DNA of 60,836 bases from JBBQZO01 sp038207625 (GTDB lineage Bacteria > Pseudomonadota > Gammaproteobacteria > Burkholderiales > Burkholderiaceae_D): the NCBI GenBank assembly GCA_038207625.1, contig JBBQZO010000035.1, forward strand, positions 1 through 60,836, in the 5' to 3' direction. A program made the position numbers and the translations under genes. Under the pieces are notes generated by a model. That model worked only from the letters and a program-made list of their open reading frames with translations. It was not told the DNA's origin and made no database searches. This document shows, one piece after another, positions 30,149-39,328 of the stretch. Positions within the stretch are counted from its first letter, which is position 1; each line of letters starts with the position of its first letter.

Positions 30149-31318
30149 ATGCCCAAGCAGTCCTTCAACTTCGCGCTGTTCCTGTTTACCTACTACGCGC
30201 ACGCCGGCACCTTCGCCACCTACGCCAGTCTGTTCTTCGCCGCGCGCGGCATGACGGCGCCGCAAATCGGCATCCTGATGGCGCTGATCCAGGTGATGCG
30301 TATCATCGGTCCAAACGTGTGGGGCTGGGTTGCCGATCACACGCAGCGGCGCGTGACGGTGCTGCGCGCGACCGCGCTGGCGGCCTGTGTGGCATTCACC
30401 GGGATCGCCTTCGGTCGCACGTTCGCGCAGCTGTTTGTCGCGATGATCGTGCTGAACCTGTTTACCAGCGCGCAGGGGCCGCTGCTGGAAGCGCACATGC
30501 TCTCGGAGATGCGCGGCGACCTGAGCAACTATGGCAGGTTGCGCCTGTGGGGCTCGCTGGGCTTCATCGCCGCCGTCATGCTGTCGGGCGTGCTGCTGGA
30601 CCGGGCCGGCATCACCAGCCTGCCATGGCTGGCCGGTGCGATGCTGCTGTGTGTGCTGGCGGCCAGCCTGCGGGTGCGCGCCACGCCTGGCGCTGGCAGT
30701 GCGTTGGCGCGCCCGGCCTTGCTGCCGGTACTGCGCCAGCCGGCCGTGATCGCGTTTTTCAGCTCGACGGCGCTGATGGTCGCTGCCCACACGGCACTGT
30801 ATGTGTTCTATTCGCTGTACCTGGCGCAGCTTGGCTTTGGTAAGACGGTCATCGGCGCGATGTGGTCGCTCGGCGTGCTGGCCGAGGTGGTGTTCTTCTA
30901 TTTTCAGGCGCCCGTGCTGCGCCGCGTCGGCGCGCAGCGCCTGATGATGGCCGCGTTTGCGATCGGGGTCGTGCGCTTCCTGATCATCGGCGCCGATGGC
31001 GCCTCGATCGTCTGGCTGGTGCTGGCCCAGTTGCTGCACGCGGCCACGTTTGCGGCCCACCACGCGGCCTCGATCACGCTGATGCAACGGTGGTTTGGCG
31101 GGGCCCTGCAGGCACGCGGCCAGGCGCTGTTTACCAGCATCGCCTACGGCATCGGCGGCAGTTGCGGCGGCTTGCTGATGGCCGCTTGCTGGGACCGATT
31201 CGGCGCGTCGGCCGTGTACTATCTGGCGGCGCTGCTGTGCGCTTTGGCAGCCGTCGCGCAGGCGCTCAGCCTGCGCTGGCAGCGCGATATCTGCCCGCCT
31301 GGACTAGCTGCGCCTTAG
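30149..31318 (+). CDS. MFS transporter (HcaT/phenylpropionate-permease-like)
   Basis: A 389-residue 12-TM major-facilitator protein. The N-terminus FALFLFTYYAHAGTFATYASLFFAARGM and the loop WGWVADHTQRR match the MFS_1-like/HcaT subgroup. No substrate can be assigned. The start at 30149 follows the aroC stop by 41 bp. Its stop codon overlaps, in the opposite orientation, the stop of the HDOD gene (TTAG at 31315-31318 serves both), so the two genes are packed tail to tail. Confidence 0.88.
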   Translation: MPKQSFNFALFLFTYYAHAGTFATYASLFFAARGMTAPQIGILMALIQVMRIIGPNVWGWVADHTQRRVTVLRATALAACVAFTGIAFGRTFAQLFVAMIVLNLFTSAQGPLLEAHMLSEMRGDLSNYGRLRLWGSLGFIAAVMLSGVLLDRAGITSLPWLAGAMLLCVLAASLRVRATPGAGSALARPALLPVLRQPAVIAFFSSTALMVAAHTALYVFYSLYLAQLGFGKTVIGAMWSLGVLAEVVFFYFQAPVLRRVGAQRLMMAAFAIGVVRFLIIGADGASIVWLVLAQLLHAATFAAHHAASITLMQRWFGGALQARGQALFTSIAYGIGGSCGGLLMAACWDRFGASAVYYLAALLCALAAVAQALSLRWQRDICPPGLAAP

Positions 31319-32811
31319 CCGGGTTTGGCGGCGCCCGGCTCGACCTTTTGGCGCTGCTCCACGGACTTCACCACCAGGCTGCGTATATCGTTGAGCAGGG
31401 CGAACTCAGTCTGGTTGAGTTGGATCGCCGGGAAGGTCTCGTCCCAGTCGCCGTAGATAAAGCCGGCCGGCTGGCCGAACGCGCTCAGCGGCAAAATCAC
31501 GAAACTGCGCGCGGTCGACAGCGACGAGCGCCACCATTGCGGCAGTTTGGCAGCGAACTTCTGGTCCTTGGCGTTTTCGATGAAGATTACCCGGTCGCTG
31601 TTGAGCGCCGCGTGGAACACATTGGGCTCGTAGGCGTCGTCGAACACCATCAAAGGGATCAGTTCCTTGACGCCGTCGCCAAAGCACATGCGGGCGATGT
31701 ACTTGTTCTCGCGCCGGTTACGCAGGAACGCTACGGCGCGCGAAAAATCGAGACCCTGGTACACCGTTTCCAGTGCCATCGACATCATCTGGCCGGGACT
31801 GGCGCTCGTTTCGACGCCGCGCATGTCGGCCACGCCGCTGATGAGGATCTTGTTGCCCTCGGCGCGCATGCGCGTGAAGGCCAGTGCTTTGGCGCGTTTT
31901 TCGGCCGGCTTGGCCAGCGGCGCGATCGACAGGTCGGTCACCGCCAGCAGCTTGGCCTTTTCAATGGCGACGAGAATGACGGCAGCATCCACGCCCAGCG
32001 TGGCGGCCCAGCGCGTGGCCAGCGCGGCCACTTCGAGCGCGCCTTCCTCATCGTCGTCCCACAGCGAATCGGCGCAGCGCGAGGACATCGTGGAGATCGC
32101 CGCCAGCCAGTCGGCGCGGCTTTGTTGCTGGCCCGGTTCGCCCGGCTCGACATGGCGCATGCCGCCGATCAGACTGTTCGGCAAACCCCAGTGGACCGCC
32201 GTGGCCAGGCCCAATTCTTCGACGCTCATGCCCAGCACCGCCTGTGCGGCCGCGTCTTCCGAGCCGACGCCACCGTCCTGCTGCATCGCGTTCCAGCGGT
32301 CGGCCATGTAAAACGTCAGCATCATGCGTCCCAGCGTGTGCAGCATCGAGCACACCACGGCCTCTTCGGCATCGGCATGCTGGGCGCTGTTGGCGACCTG
32401 CTGGGCGACCATCCCGGCCAGCACCGCCTTTTCCATCTCGATGTGGGCCACGCACGAGTCGGGCGAGGCGGCCGACAATTCTTCGATCAGTTTCAGTCCC
32501 AGCGCCAGGTGGCCGATCGCCTCGGTGCCCAGCACCAGCACGGCCTTGGATACCGTGCTGATGCTCTGGCCGAAGGCCGAATACATGCCGCTGTTGGCCA
32601 GGCGCAGTACTTTTTGCGTCAGCACCGGGTCCGACAGCACCGTTTGCGTCATGTTGAATTCTTGCTCGTCCTCACCGCGCATGGCGCCCAGGATGGCGCT
32701 GATGGCTTTGGTGAAGCCGGGCATGTCGCCCTGGCGCCGGATGCGCTCCCACAGCAAGGCGAGGGTCGCGTCGGCGCTGACGGGCGCGCGGAGGGTGTCT
32801 GTTGGTGTCAT
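31315..32811 (-). CDS. HDOD-domain signalling protein with C-terminal GAF-like region
   Basis: A 498-residue protein. The HDOD domain (about 25-235) has FTKAISAILGAM, NMTQTVLSDPVLTQKVLRLANS and the HTLGRMML region. HDOD proteins lack the catalytic HD residues and act as signalling scaffolds. A linker and a C-terminal GAF-like domain (about 330-490) follow, with LDFSRAVAFLRNRR and FVILPLSAFGQPAGFIYGDW. The start overlaps the stop of the PAS–GGDEF–EAL gene by 4 bp (ATGA), so they form a two-gene operon and are likely functional partners in c-di-GMP-linked control. Confidence 0.88.
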   Translation of the reverse strand: MTPTDTLRAPVSADATLALLWERIRRQGDMPGFTKAISAILGAMRGEDEQEFNMTQTVLSDPVLTQKVLRLANSGMYSAFGQSISTVSKAVLVLGTEAIGHLALGLKLIEELSAASPDSCVAHIEMEKAVLAGMVAQQVANSAQHADAEEAVVCSMLHTLGRMMLTFYMADRWNAMQQDGGVGSEDAAAQAVLGMSVEELGLATAVHWGLPNSLIGGMRHVEPGEPGQQQSRADWLAAISTMSSRCADSLWDDDEEGALEVAALATRWAATLGVDAAVILVAIEKAKLLAVTDLSIAPLAKPAEKRAKALAFTRMRAEGNKILISGVADMRGVETSASPGQMMSMALETVYQGLDFSRAVAFLRNRRENKYIARMCFGDGVKELIPLMVFDDAYEPNVFHAALNSDRVIFIENAKDQKFAAKLPQWWRSSLSTARSFVILPLSAFGQPAGFIYGDWDETFPAIQLNQTEFALLNDIRSLVVKSVEQRQKVEPGAAKPG

Positions 32812-34538
32812 ATGAGCCCCGCGCGCAGTTCACTGGGCAACAATGCCGCATGGGTGCGCTCCTTGAGAGCCGCCATGGCCACGTGAGCGGGCATCGGTTT
32901 GCCGGTCAGGTAGCCCTGAATGTATTCACAACCGCGCGCTTTCAGATAATGCATTTGCTCCTCGGTCTCGACCCCTTCGGCCACCACCGACAGGTCCAGA
33001 TGCTTGGCCAGGTCGAGCACCGCATTGCAGATCGCGCCGTCCTTTTGTGAGGTGGGCAAATCCTTGATGAAGGTGCGGTCGATCTTGAGCACCGAAATCG
33101 GGAAGCGCTTCAGGTAGGCGAGCGACGAATAGCCGGTGCCAAAATCGTCGATGGCGATGCGGGCGTGCCGTTCGGCCATTTTCGACAGAATCACTTCCGC
33201 GTGCAGCGGATCGATCATCAGGGTGCCTTCTGTTATTTCTAGTACCAATTGCTCACCACGTAGTCCGGAAAAGGCGATCGCGTCATCGAGGACGTCGAGA
33301 AATTTGTCATTGCGAAATTGGCGCGGGCTGATGTTGACGGAGATGTATAACTGCCGCTTGGCCACCTCTTCAAACTGTTTCAGCTGCACGCAGGCCGCCT
33401 TCAGTGCCCAGGCGCCGAGCAGGTTGATCAGGCCATTGGTCTCGGCAATCGGGATGAAGCGCGCCGGCGGCACCATGCCCAGGCCCGGATGCTTCCAGCG
33501 CATCAGCGTCTCGAAGCCCTGAATCTGGCGCGTCTGGGCGTCCACGATGGGCTGAAAATACAGCAGGAATTCGCCTTCGCGCACCGCCTGGAACATCGCC
33601 GCCTCGAGCGAAATGTCATGTTCGGGCGGACCGCTTTGCAGCGCACTGTAGACCACGCAGCGCGATTTGCCGGTTTCCTTGGCGCGCGACATGGCCGCGT
33701 CGGCCAGCGCCACGAGGCGCACTTCGTCTTCGGCGTGCTGCGGGTAAATCGCCACGCCCACCGATGCACCCACATAAATGGTGTGGTTGTCGACCTCGAA
33801 AGGCGATTGCAAGGTGGCCAGCAGGCGCCCCGTGACGAGCTTGATCTGGGCCTCCGAGCTGGTGCCTGGCAGCACCGCGACGAACTCGTCGCCTCCGACC
33901 CGCGCCAGCGTATCGCTGTCGCGCAGCGTCTTGCGCAGGCGCGCCGCGGCCAGCCGCAGTACCGCGTCGCCGACCGGGTGACCGAGTCCGTCGTTGACTT
34001 TTTTGAAGCCGTCCAGCCCAACCGTGGCGACCGAGAAACCCTGGCCCGAGCGGCGCGCATGCGCGATCACCATGCGGATCCGGTCCGACAGCAGCAGGCG
34101 GTTGGGCAGTTCGGTCAGGGCGTCGTGGGTCGCCATGTGACGCAGGCGATCCTCGGTGGCGTGTTGGGTCGACATATTGCGTCCCACGACCAGCAGCTCG
34201 GTGTCGTCGGCGGCGTCAAAGGCGGACAGGCGCAGCTCAAACCAGATGTCGCGTTCGCGCGTCTTCAGGCGCAGTTCGAGTCGCTCCGGCATGCGCAGCT
34301 GGGCCACGTCGGCGATCAGCCCGCGCAGCACCGGCTGGTCGGCCTCGATCGCCAGCGCCGCCAGCATGCTGCCGCTCAGTTCGCGCTGCACCCCGATCAG
34401 CGCCAGCGCAGGGCGGCTGGCAAACAGGATGCGGCCATGCTGATCGAGACGGAACACGATATCGCCCGCCGCTTCGAGCAGAAAATCGAGCTCGTGACGC
34501 GGCGCGCGATTCGGCACAGATGGTGAACTGGAGAGCAT
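32808..34538 (-). CDS. PAS–GGDEF–EAL c-di-GMP enzyme
   Basis: A 576-residue cytoplasmic protein. The PAS domain is at about 14-125, GGDEF at about 130-300 with intact VGGDEF and no obvious RxxD I-site, and EAL at about 315-565 with motif ETLMRW (ETL in place of EAL), then LVLEITEG, IDDFGTGYSSLAYLKRF and VVAEGVETEEQ. The catalytic Glu is kept, so both cyclase and phosphodiesterase activity are possible. The HDOD gene follows with a 4-bp overlap. Just before its start is the palindrome at 34540-34553. No clear Shine-Dalgarno is visible apart from that palindrome. Confidence 0.92.
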   Translation of the reverse strand: MLSSSPSVPNRAPRHELDFLLEAAGDIVFRLDQHGRILFASRPALALIGVQRELSGSMLAALAIEADQPVLRGLIADVAQLRMPERLELRLKTRERDIWFELRLSAFDAADDTELLVVGRNMSTQHATEDRLRHMATHDALTELPNRLLLSDRIRMVIAHARRSGQGFSVATVGLDGFKKVNDGLGHPVGDAVLRLAAARLRKTLRDSDTLARVGGDEFVAVLPGTSSEAQIKLVTGRLLATLQSPFEVDNHTIYVGASVGVAIYPQHAEDEVRLVALADAAMSRAKETGKSRCVVYSALQSGPPEHDISLEAAMFQAVREGEFLLYFQPIVDAQTRQIQGFETLMRWKHPGLGMVPPARFIPIAETNGLINLLGAWALKAACVQLKQFEEVAKRQLYISVNISPRQFRNDKFLDVLDDAIAFSGLRGEQLVLEITEGTLMIDPLHAEVILSKMAERHARIAIDDFGTGYSSLAYLKRFPISVLKIDRTFIKDLPTSQKDGAICNAVLDLAKHLDLSVVAEGVETEEQMHYLKARGCEYIQGYLTGKPMPAHVAMAALKERTHAALLPSELRAGLI

Positions 34539-35218
34539 GAAGAATCAATTCTTTCGTTGTTTGGCGTGCCAGTGTCGGCATTTAGGGCGCGAATGGGGCG
34601 CCGCACCGTGTTTGTTCATCCGAGTTTACCAAGCCAGACTGGAATGCATCTCTTAACGATGCCAGAACGCATGAAAAAAGGCAACGTCAGCGTATGAAAA
34701 TGTGAATTTTTCTTGCTAGTAAGGTTAAATGCATGGGTAGAGGCGAGCTCGGCGGGAAAAAAGCGGCGCTTTCCGCGCGCGGGCGAGTTGACGCTGGCGT
34801 CGAGTCGGGCAACGGCGTTGACCAATTGCATCATTTACCTGGGCCACTCGCTATCGTACTCGCCTTGTGCGCCGGCGGGGAGGCTGGGGGAGGTAAATTT
34901 CGCGCTGCCTGGCGGGGCGATGACGCAGCACAGGTCTGCGCCGCAAGGAAAGCAATCGCTTGCTTCAGATTGGGCTTTGGACTAAGCTTTCCTGCCGAGC
35001 CGGCAGTGCGCCGCGTGTGGCGATGCCAGCGCCGAATTAAATGGCCGCGCCGACGTCTAAATTGTTGGCGCGAGCGTATGCGGGCTGTTGTCGCAGCCCT
35101 CGCCGCCCTGATGTCAGGTGCCGTTCGGCGGCACTGCCAAGCGTCGCCTTTTTCATCAATCGTGACCGCGCGCGGCGGGCCGGGCCGCAGCGCGGCTTTT
35201 CGCACGGAGCCGTGTTCC
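34539..35218. other. 680-bp divergent intergenic region
   Basis: No frame here looks coding. The left part (34600-34730) is AT-rich and the right part GC-rich. It holds the palindrome at 34540-34553 and the aidB ribosome-binding site GGAG (35206-35209). No complete promoter or RNA is evident. It is unusually long for this compact window. Confidence 0.5.
34540..34553. promoter_or_regulatory. palindrome abutting the start of the PAS–GGDEF–EAL gene
   Basis: AAGAAT-CA-ATTCTT, perfect 6-bp arms, one base upstream of the ATG at 34538. It occupies the ribosome-binding site position, so it could act as an operator or a translational hairpin. Confidence 0.35.
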
Positions 35219-36898
35219 ATGAATGCATTCGATACCCATGCCGTGCTCAATCAGGTGGCGCCGTTCGAGAACGTGAACCTGTTCGCTGGCGACCTGGCGC
35301 TGCAAGAGGCGGTCGCGCGCGAGGGCGGGGCGTGGTCCATCGATGCGCTGCATCTTGCTGGCGCCCAGCTCGGCAGCGCCGCCACGTTGGAACTGGGACG
35401 GCTGGCCAATGTCAACGGGCCGCAGCTGCGCAGCTACGATCGCAGCGGACAACGTATCGACGAGGTCGCGTTTCATCCTGCCTGGCACGAACTGATGACG
35501 CTGATGATCGCGGCCGGCACCCACTCGTCTCCCTGGGAGAGTCACAGCGACGGTGCGCACGTGGCGCGCGCGGCCCATTACCTGCTGTTTGGGCAGGTCG
35601 AGAACGGCGTCCAATGTCCGGTGACGATGACGTTTGCCTGCGTGCCGGCACTGCGTCAGGCGCCGCGCATTGCCGCCAAATGGCTGCCCAAGATCCTGTC
35701 GCGCCGCTACGACCCCCGCTCGCTGCCGATCGAGCAGAAACATGGTGCGCTGATCGGCATGGGCATGACCGAGAAGCAGGGCGGATCTGATGTGCGCAGC
35801 AATACCACCCATGCCCGTGCGCTCGATGCGCAGGCGGCCGCCGCGCTGTTCGGGGACGACGCGCCCGACGCCTATCGGATCGTCGGTCACAAATGGTTCT
35901 TCTCGGCGCCCCAGTCGGACGCCCACCTGATCCTGGCCCGGACGGGCGATGGGGGCGCCGACGGCCTGTCGTGCTTTTTCGTGCCACGCTTCTTGCCCGA
36001 TGGCACACGCAACCCGGTGCGCGTGCAGCGCCTCAAGGACAAATTGGGCAACCGCTCGAACGCCTCGTCCGAAGTGGAGTTTTGCGGCGCCTACGGCTGG
36101 CTGGTTGGACCGCTCGGGCGGGGCATCCCGACCATTCTCGACATGGGCAGTCACACCCGACTCGATTGCGTGCTCGGCAGTGCCGGCATCATGCGCGCAG
36201 CGCTGACGCACGCCTTGCATCACGCGCGCGGGCGTCAGGTGTTCGGACGGGCGTTGGCGCAGCAGCCCTTGATGCAAAATGTGCTGGCCGACCTGGCGCT
36301 CGAGTCCGAGGCGGCCACGGCGTTCGCCCTGCGCCTGGCGCGCTGCTTCGATCAAAGCGCCGATCCATCCCAGGCCATGCTGGCGCGCATCCTCACGCCG
36401 GCCGGCAAATACTGGCTGTGCAAGCGCGGACCGGCGTTTGGCGCCGAGGCTATGGAGGTGCTCGGCGGCAGCGGCTATGTCGAGGATGCGCCGCTGGCGC
36501 GCTGGTACCGCGAATTTCCCGTCAATTCGATCTGGGAAGGCTCGGGCAATGTGATGTGCCTGGACGTACTGCGTGCGCTACAGAAAGCGCCGGGCGCGCG
36601 CGCCGCGCTGGCCGCCGAATTGCTATTGACCAGCACCACCAACGCCGACTTCCTTGCCTTCACGACGGCGCTGCTGGACGACCTGGTGCTGCCTCAGCTT
36701 GACGAATATGGCGCGCGCCGGCTGTCCGAGCGGATCGTGCTGGCGGTACAGGCGGCCTTGCTGCTGCGCCACGCGCCCGACTTCGTTGGCCAGGCCTTTG
36801 TCGCCTCGCGTCTGGCGCAGGGAGTGGGCGGCGCCTTTGGCCGGCTGCCGGCCGGGGTCGATTGCGCAGCCATACTCGCACGCGCGCTGGTGGCGTAA
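35219..36898 (+). CDS. aidB: AidB-like acyl-CoA dehydrogenase family flavoprotein
   Basis: A 559-residue member of the AidB branch of acyl-CoA dehydrogenases; E. coli AidB is about 540. Motifs: NQVAPFENVNLFAGDLALQEAV at the N-terminus, MGMTEKQGGSDVRSNTT (FAD contact), GHKWFFSAPQSDAHLILA, RLKDKLGNRSNASSEVEF, EVLGGSGYVED, NSIWEGSGNVMCLDVLRAL. In E. coli, AidB belongs to the Ada alkylation response and binds DNA through its C-terminal domain. Here no ada gene is near, and regulation by the downstream TetR is possible. The ATG at 35219 has GGAG 9 bp upstream; the long in-frame extension from 34733 looks non-coding. Confidence 0.92.
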   Translation: MNAFDTHAVLNQVAPFENVNLFAGDLALQEAVAREGGAWSIDALHLAGAQLGSAATLELGRLANVNGPQLRSYDRSGQRIDEVAFHPAWHELMTLMIAAGTHSSPWESHSDGAHVARAAHYLLFGQVENGVQCPVTMTFACVPALRQAPRIAAKWLPKILSRRYDPRSLPIEQKHGALIGMGMTEKQGGSDVRSNTTHARALDAQAAAALFGDDAPDAYRIVGHKWFFSAPQSDAHLILARTGDGGADGLSCFFVPRFLPDGTRNPVRVQRLKDKLGNRSNASSEVEFCGAYGWLVGPLGRGIPTILDMGSHTRLDCVLGSAGIMRAALTHALHHARGRQVFGRALAQQPLMQNVLADLALESEAATAFALRLARCFDQSADPSQAMLARILTPAGKYWLCKRGPAFGAEAMEVLGGSGYVEDAPLARWYREFPVNSIWEGSGNVMCLDVLRALQKAPGARAALAAELLLTSTTNADFLAFTTALLDDLVLPQLDEYGARRLSERIVLAVQAALLLRHAPDFVGQAFVASRLAQGVGGAFGRLPAGVDCAAILARALVA

Positions 36899-36974
36899 AA
36901 CCGCCGGGGCCAGGCAGCGGCGCGCGGTTTTGCGTATCATGCGGGTCCACTTCACACACAGCGCTGAGCGAATC

Positions 36975-37589
36975 ATGAGTAAAGACAAGCCCAATCCTGA
37001 GCAGCTCGTCGTCGCCGACGCCGATAGCCGCAACCGTCGCGCCGAGTTGGTGCGCGTGTCGGCCCGTCTGTTTCGCGAGCGCGGCTACGACGGCACCACC
37101 ATCCGCGACATCGCCGACGCGGTCGGGATGCGTTCGGGCAGCCCGTTCTATCACTTCAAGAGCAAGCAGGAAATCCTGGTGGCGGTGATGGAGGAGGGGC
37201 TGGTCGCCGGCCTGGCGGACACCGAGCTGATCGTCGCCAGCGCGCTGCCGGCGCGCGCCAAGTTTCGCGCGCTGGTGCGGGCCCATCTGGAAACCGTGCT
37301 CGCCGAAGGGCACGACTTCATCCCCGTGCTGCTGTACGAATGGCGCGCCCTGAGCGAAGAGCTGCAAGAGCGCATCATTGCACTGCGCGACCGCTACGAC
37401 CAGCTGTGGCAGCAGGCGGTGACGGAGCTCAAGCAGGCGGGCCTGATCGCCAGCGACAGCAAGGTGGCGCGTCTGTTGCTGCTGGGCGCGATCAATTACA
37501 GCGTGCAGTGGTATCGGCCCGGGCGGGGTTTGAGCCTGGACCAGCTGGCCGACGAGGCGGTACAGCTGTTTTTGAACGATAACGCTTAA
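36975..37589 (+). CDS. TetR-family transcriptional regulator
   Basis: A 204-residue regulator. The helix-turn-helix is at about 25-70 (LFRERGYDGTTIRDIADAVGMRSGSPFYHFKSKQEIL). A C-terminal helical ligand/dimer domain (about 80-200) resembles TetR_C regulators of fatty-acid or aromatic catabolism (LEGHDF-type FIPVLLYEW, INYSVQWYRPGRGLSLDQLADEAVQLFL). The ATG at 36975 matches the family; the long upstream frame lies inside aidB. It follows aidB by 76 bp on the same strand, so it may control aidB. The ligand is unknown. Confidence 0.9.
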   Translation: MSKDKPNPEQLVVADADSRNRRAELVRVSARLFRERGYDGTTIRDIADAVGMRSGSPFYHFKSKQEILVAVMEEGLVAGLADTELIVASALPARAKFRALVRAHLETVLAEGHDFIPVLLYEWRALSEELQERIIALRDRYDQLWQQAVTELKQAGLIASDSKVARLLLLGAINYSVQWYRPGRGLSLDQLADEAVQLFLNDNA

Positions 37590-37709
37590 TTTCCACACAA
37601 TTATTTCTCGCAATACGCGCCACGCCGGCGCGTACGCTGGGATAATGGCGCTCTATGCGCGGCGGCGACAGCTTGCCGCAGCCACCCAATCTCGCTACCA
37701 GACCGGACT

Positions 37710-38360
37710 ATGAAACAAGACCCGCGCTTCCCCAATTTGTTCATCCTGAACCACCCGCTTATCCAACACAAACTGAGCCACATGCGCGAGAAGGACACCT
37801 CGACGCGCACGTTTCGCGAACTGCTCAAGGAAATCACGCTGCTGATGGGCTACGAGATCACGCGCGATTTGCCACTCACGACGCGCAAGATCGAAACACC
37901 GTTGCAGACGATCGATGCCCCCGTCATCGCGGGCAAGAAATTGGCCATCGTGCCGATACTGCGCGCCGGCATCGGCATGAGCGACGGCTTGCTCGAGCTG
38001 GTGCCATCGGCCCGCGTGGGCCACGTGGGTGTGTATCGCGATCCGGAAACCCACAAGCCCGTCGAATACCTGGTGCGCCTGCCTGACGTGGCCGAGCGTA
38101 CCTTCATCCTGTGCGACCCGATGGTCGCCACCGGCAACTCGGCCGTGCATGCGATCGACGTGCTCAAAAAACGCGGCGTCACCGATGAGCAAATCATTTT
38201 TCTGGCACTGGTGGCCGCGCCCGAAGGCATCGCAGTGGTGCAGGCAGCCCATCCGAACGTGAAGATGTATGTCGCTTCGCTGGACTCGCATCTGAACGAC
38301 CATGCGTACATTGTGCCCGGTCTGGGTGATGCGGGTGATCGCATCTTCGGCACCAAGTAA
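37710..38360 (+). CDS. upp: uracil phosphoribosyltransferase
   Basis: A 216-residue UPRT salvaging uracil with PRPP to UMP. The PRPP motif FILCDPMVATGNSA is intact, VPILRAGIGMSDGLLELVP is the flexible loop, and YIVPGLGDAGDRIFGTK is the uracil-binding C-terminus. The Hpt gene follows 23 bp downstream on the same strand. Confidence 0.97.
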   Translation: MKQDPRFPNLFILNHPLIQHKLSHMREKDTSTRTFRELLKEITLLMGYEITRDLPLTTRKIETPLQTIDAPVIAGKKLAIVPILRAGIGMSDGLLELVPSARVGHVGVYRDPETHKPVEYLVRLPDVAERTFILCDPMVATGNSAVHAIDVLKKRGVTDEQIIFLALVAAPEGIAVVQAAHPNVKMYVASLDSHLNDHAYIVPGLGDAGDRIFGTK

Positions 38361-38383
38361 TCACCGCAAGACTGGCGAACACG

Positions 38384-38743
38384 ATGGGAAATACGCTCGA
38401 TGGCGACTTTGTCGCCAAGCTGCGCCACCTCAGCGAGCGTTTCGCCAGCAGTGTGCCGGCCACGCTAGAACAGTTGCAGGCGGCGCGCATGGCGTTTTGC
38501 CTGGCCGAGCCAGAGGCGGCCAATCTGAAGGAGCTGATGCGCATCTTGCATACCGTCGCGGGCAGTGCGCCAAGCTTCGGTTACACTCAGCTTGGCAAGC
38601 AGGCGCGCCTGCTGGAGCAAGTGTTGCGCATTTTATCGAGTGGCTCGTATAAAAATGATAATGCCTGGATAGAATGGTTGTACAATCTGGATCAGTTGCT
38701 GCTGTGGGCGGCACGCGATCCGAAGGCGAGTGACTACGTCTGA
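38384..38743 (+). CDS. Hpt (histidine phosphotransfer) domain protein
   Basis: A 119-residue all-helical protein with the Hpt motif LMRILHTVAGSAPSFGYTQLGKQA; His56 is the predicted phospho-acceptor. Stand-alone Hpt proteins relay phosphate from hybrid kinases to response regulators. Several REC-bearing proteins occur in the window (26479-28737, 42223-46656), but nothing proves pairing. It follows upp by 23 bp and may be co-transcribed with it. Confidence 0.82.
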   Translation: MGNTLDGDFVAKLRHLSERFASSVPATLEQLQAARMAFCLAEPEAANLKELMRILHTVAGSAPSFGYTQLGKQARLLEQVLRILSSGSYKNDNAWIEWLYNLDQLLLWAARDPKASDYV

Positions 38744-39077
38744 GTGTCTGGATCAGCGGGTCGGCCTGGTGCAAGGTTGGGTACGCCAGGCGCAAAGTCC
38801 AATGAGTGAGCCGTTTGATTTTTCTCAAACTTGCGGCGCATTCGATGGCATATATTGATTTTCATGCCACGTAGGACCCAAGCAGCGGCGCAAATTCAGG
38901 GTGATTTCAAACTATTCTGAGTTTATTTTGAAGTAGGCGTGCTTTTTGTGTTTTATTGGGTATAATGCGGGATCGTTGGATTCGAGGTAGTAGTGCAGTC
39001 TGTCTGTCATTCCTTTCTTGCTTCTTCAAACGATCTAAAACGGGCGTAAGCCCAACTAACTGAAATAGGAAATTGTA
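38744..39077 (+). other. 334-bp region containing the cold-shock gene promoter and leader
   Basis: No credible gene. It holds a consensus -10 (38961-38966) and, from about 38972, a leader of roughly 105 nt, the long 5' UTR typical of cspA-type mRNAs. No cold-shock-box homology was checked. Confidence 0.55.
38961..38966 (+). promoter_or_regulatory. -10 box of the cold-shock gene
   Basis: A perfect TATAAT preceded by a T-rich stretch. No good -35 lies 16-18 bp upstream. It gives a leader of about 105 nt before the ATG at 39078. Confidence 0.5.
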
Positions 39078-39281
39078 ATGGCAACTGGCATCGTAAAATG
39101 GTTCAATGATTCGAAGGGCTTCGGCTTTATCACCCCAGACGAAGGCGGCGAAGATCTGTTCGCTCACTTCTCGGCTATCCAGTCGGCTGGCTTCAAGTCG
39201 CTGCAAGAGAACCAACGTGTTTCTTTCGAAGTCACCGCTGGCCCTAAAGGCAAGCAAGCTTCGAACATTCAGCCAATCTAA
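39078..39281 (+). CDS. cold-shock protein (CspA family)
   Basis: A 67-residue single cold-shock domain. RNP1 KGFGFI and RNP2 DLFAHFSAI are intact, with MATGIVKWFNDSKGFGFITPDE at the start. It is a nucleic-acid chaperone that melts RNA structure. The long leader and the strong downstream terminators match a highly expressed monocistronic gene. Confidence 0.96.
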   Translation: MATGIVKWFNDSKGFGFITPDEGGEDLFAHFSAIQSAGFKSLQENQRVSFEVTAGPKGKQASNIQPI

Positions 39282-39300
39282 TCGCTGAGTCAAACGACTA

Positions 39301-39328
39301 AAAAATCCTCGGTTTCCGGGGATTTTTT
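39301..39328. terminator. intrinsic terminator of the cold-shock gene (bidirectional)
   Basis: AATCCTCGG-TTT-CCGGGGATT stem extended by A/T pairs (about 12 bp) followed by eight Ts on the plus strand. On the minus strand the stem is followed by six Ts, so it can also end LysR transcripts. Confidence 0.9.

Noticed and set aside
34713..34985. 90-codon frame in the gap before aidB
   Set aside because: No ribosome-binding site, no conserved pattern, and it is followed by unrelated non-coding sequence.
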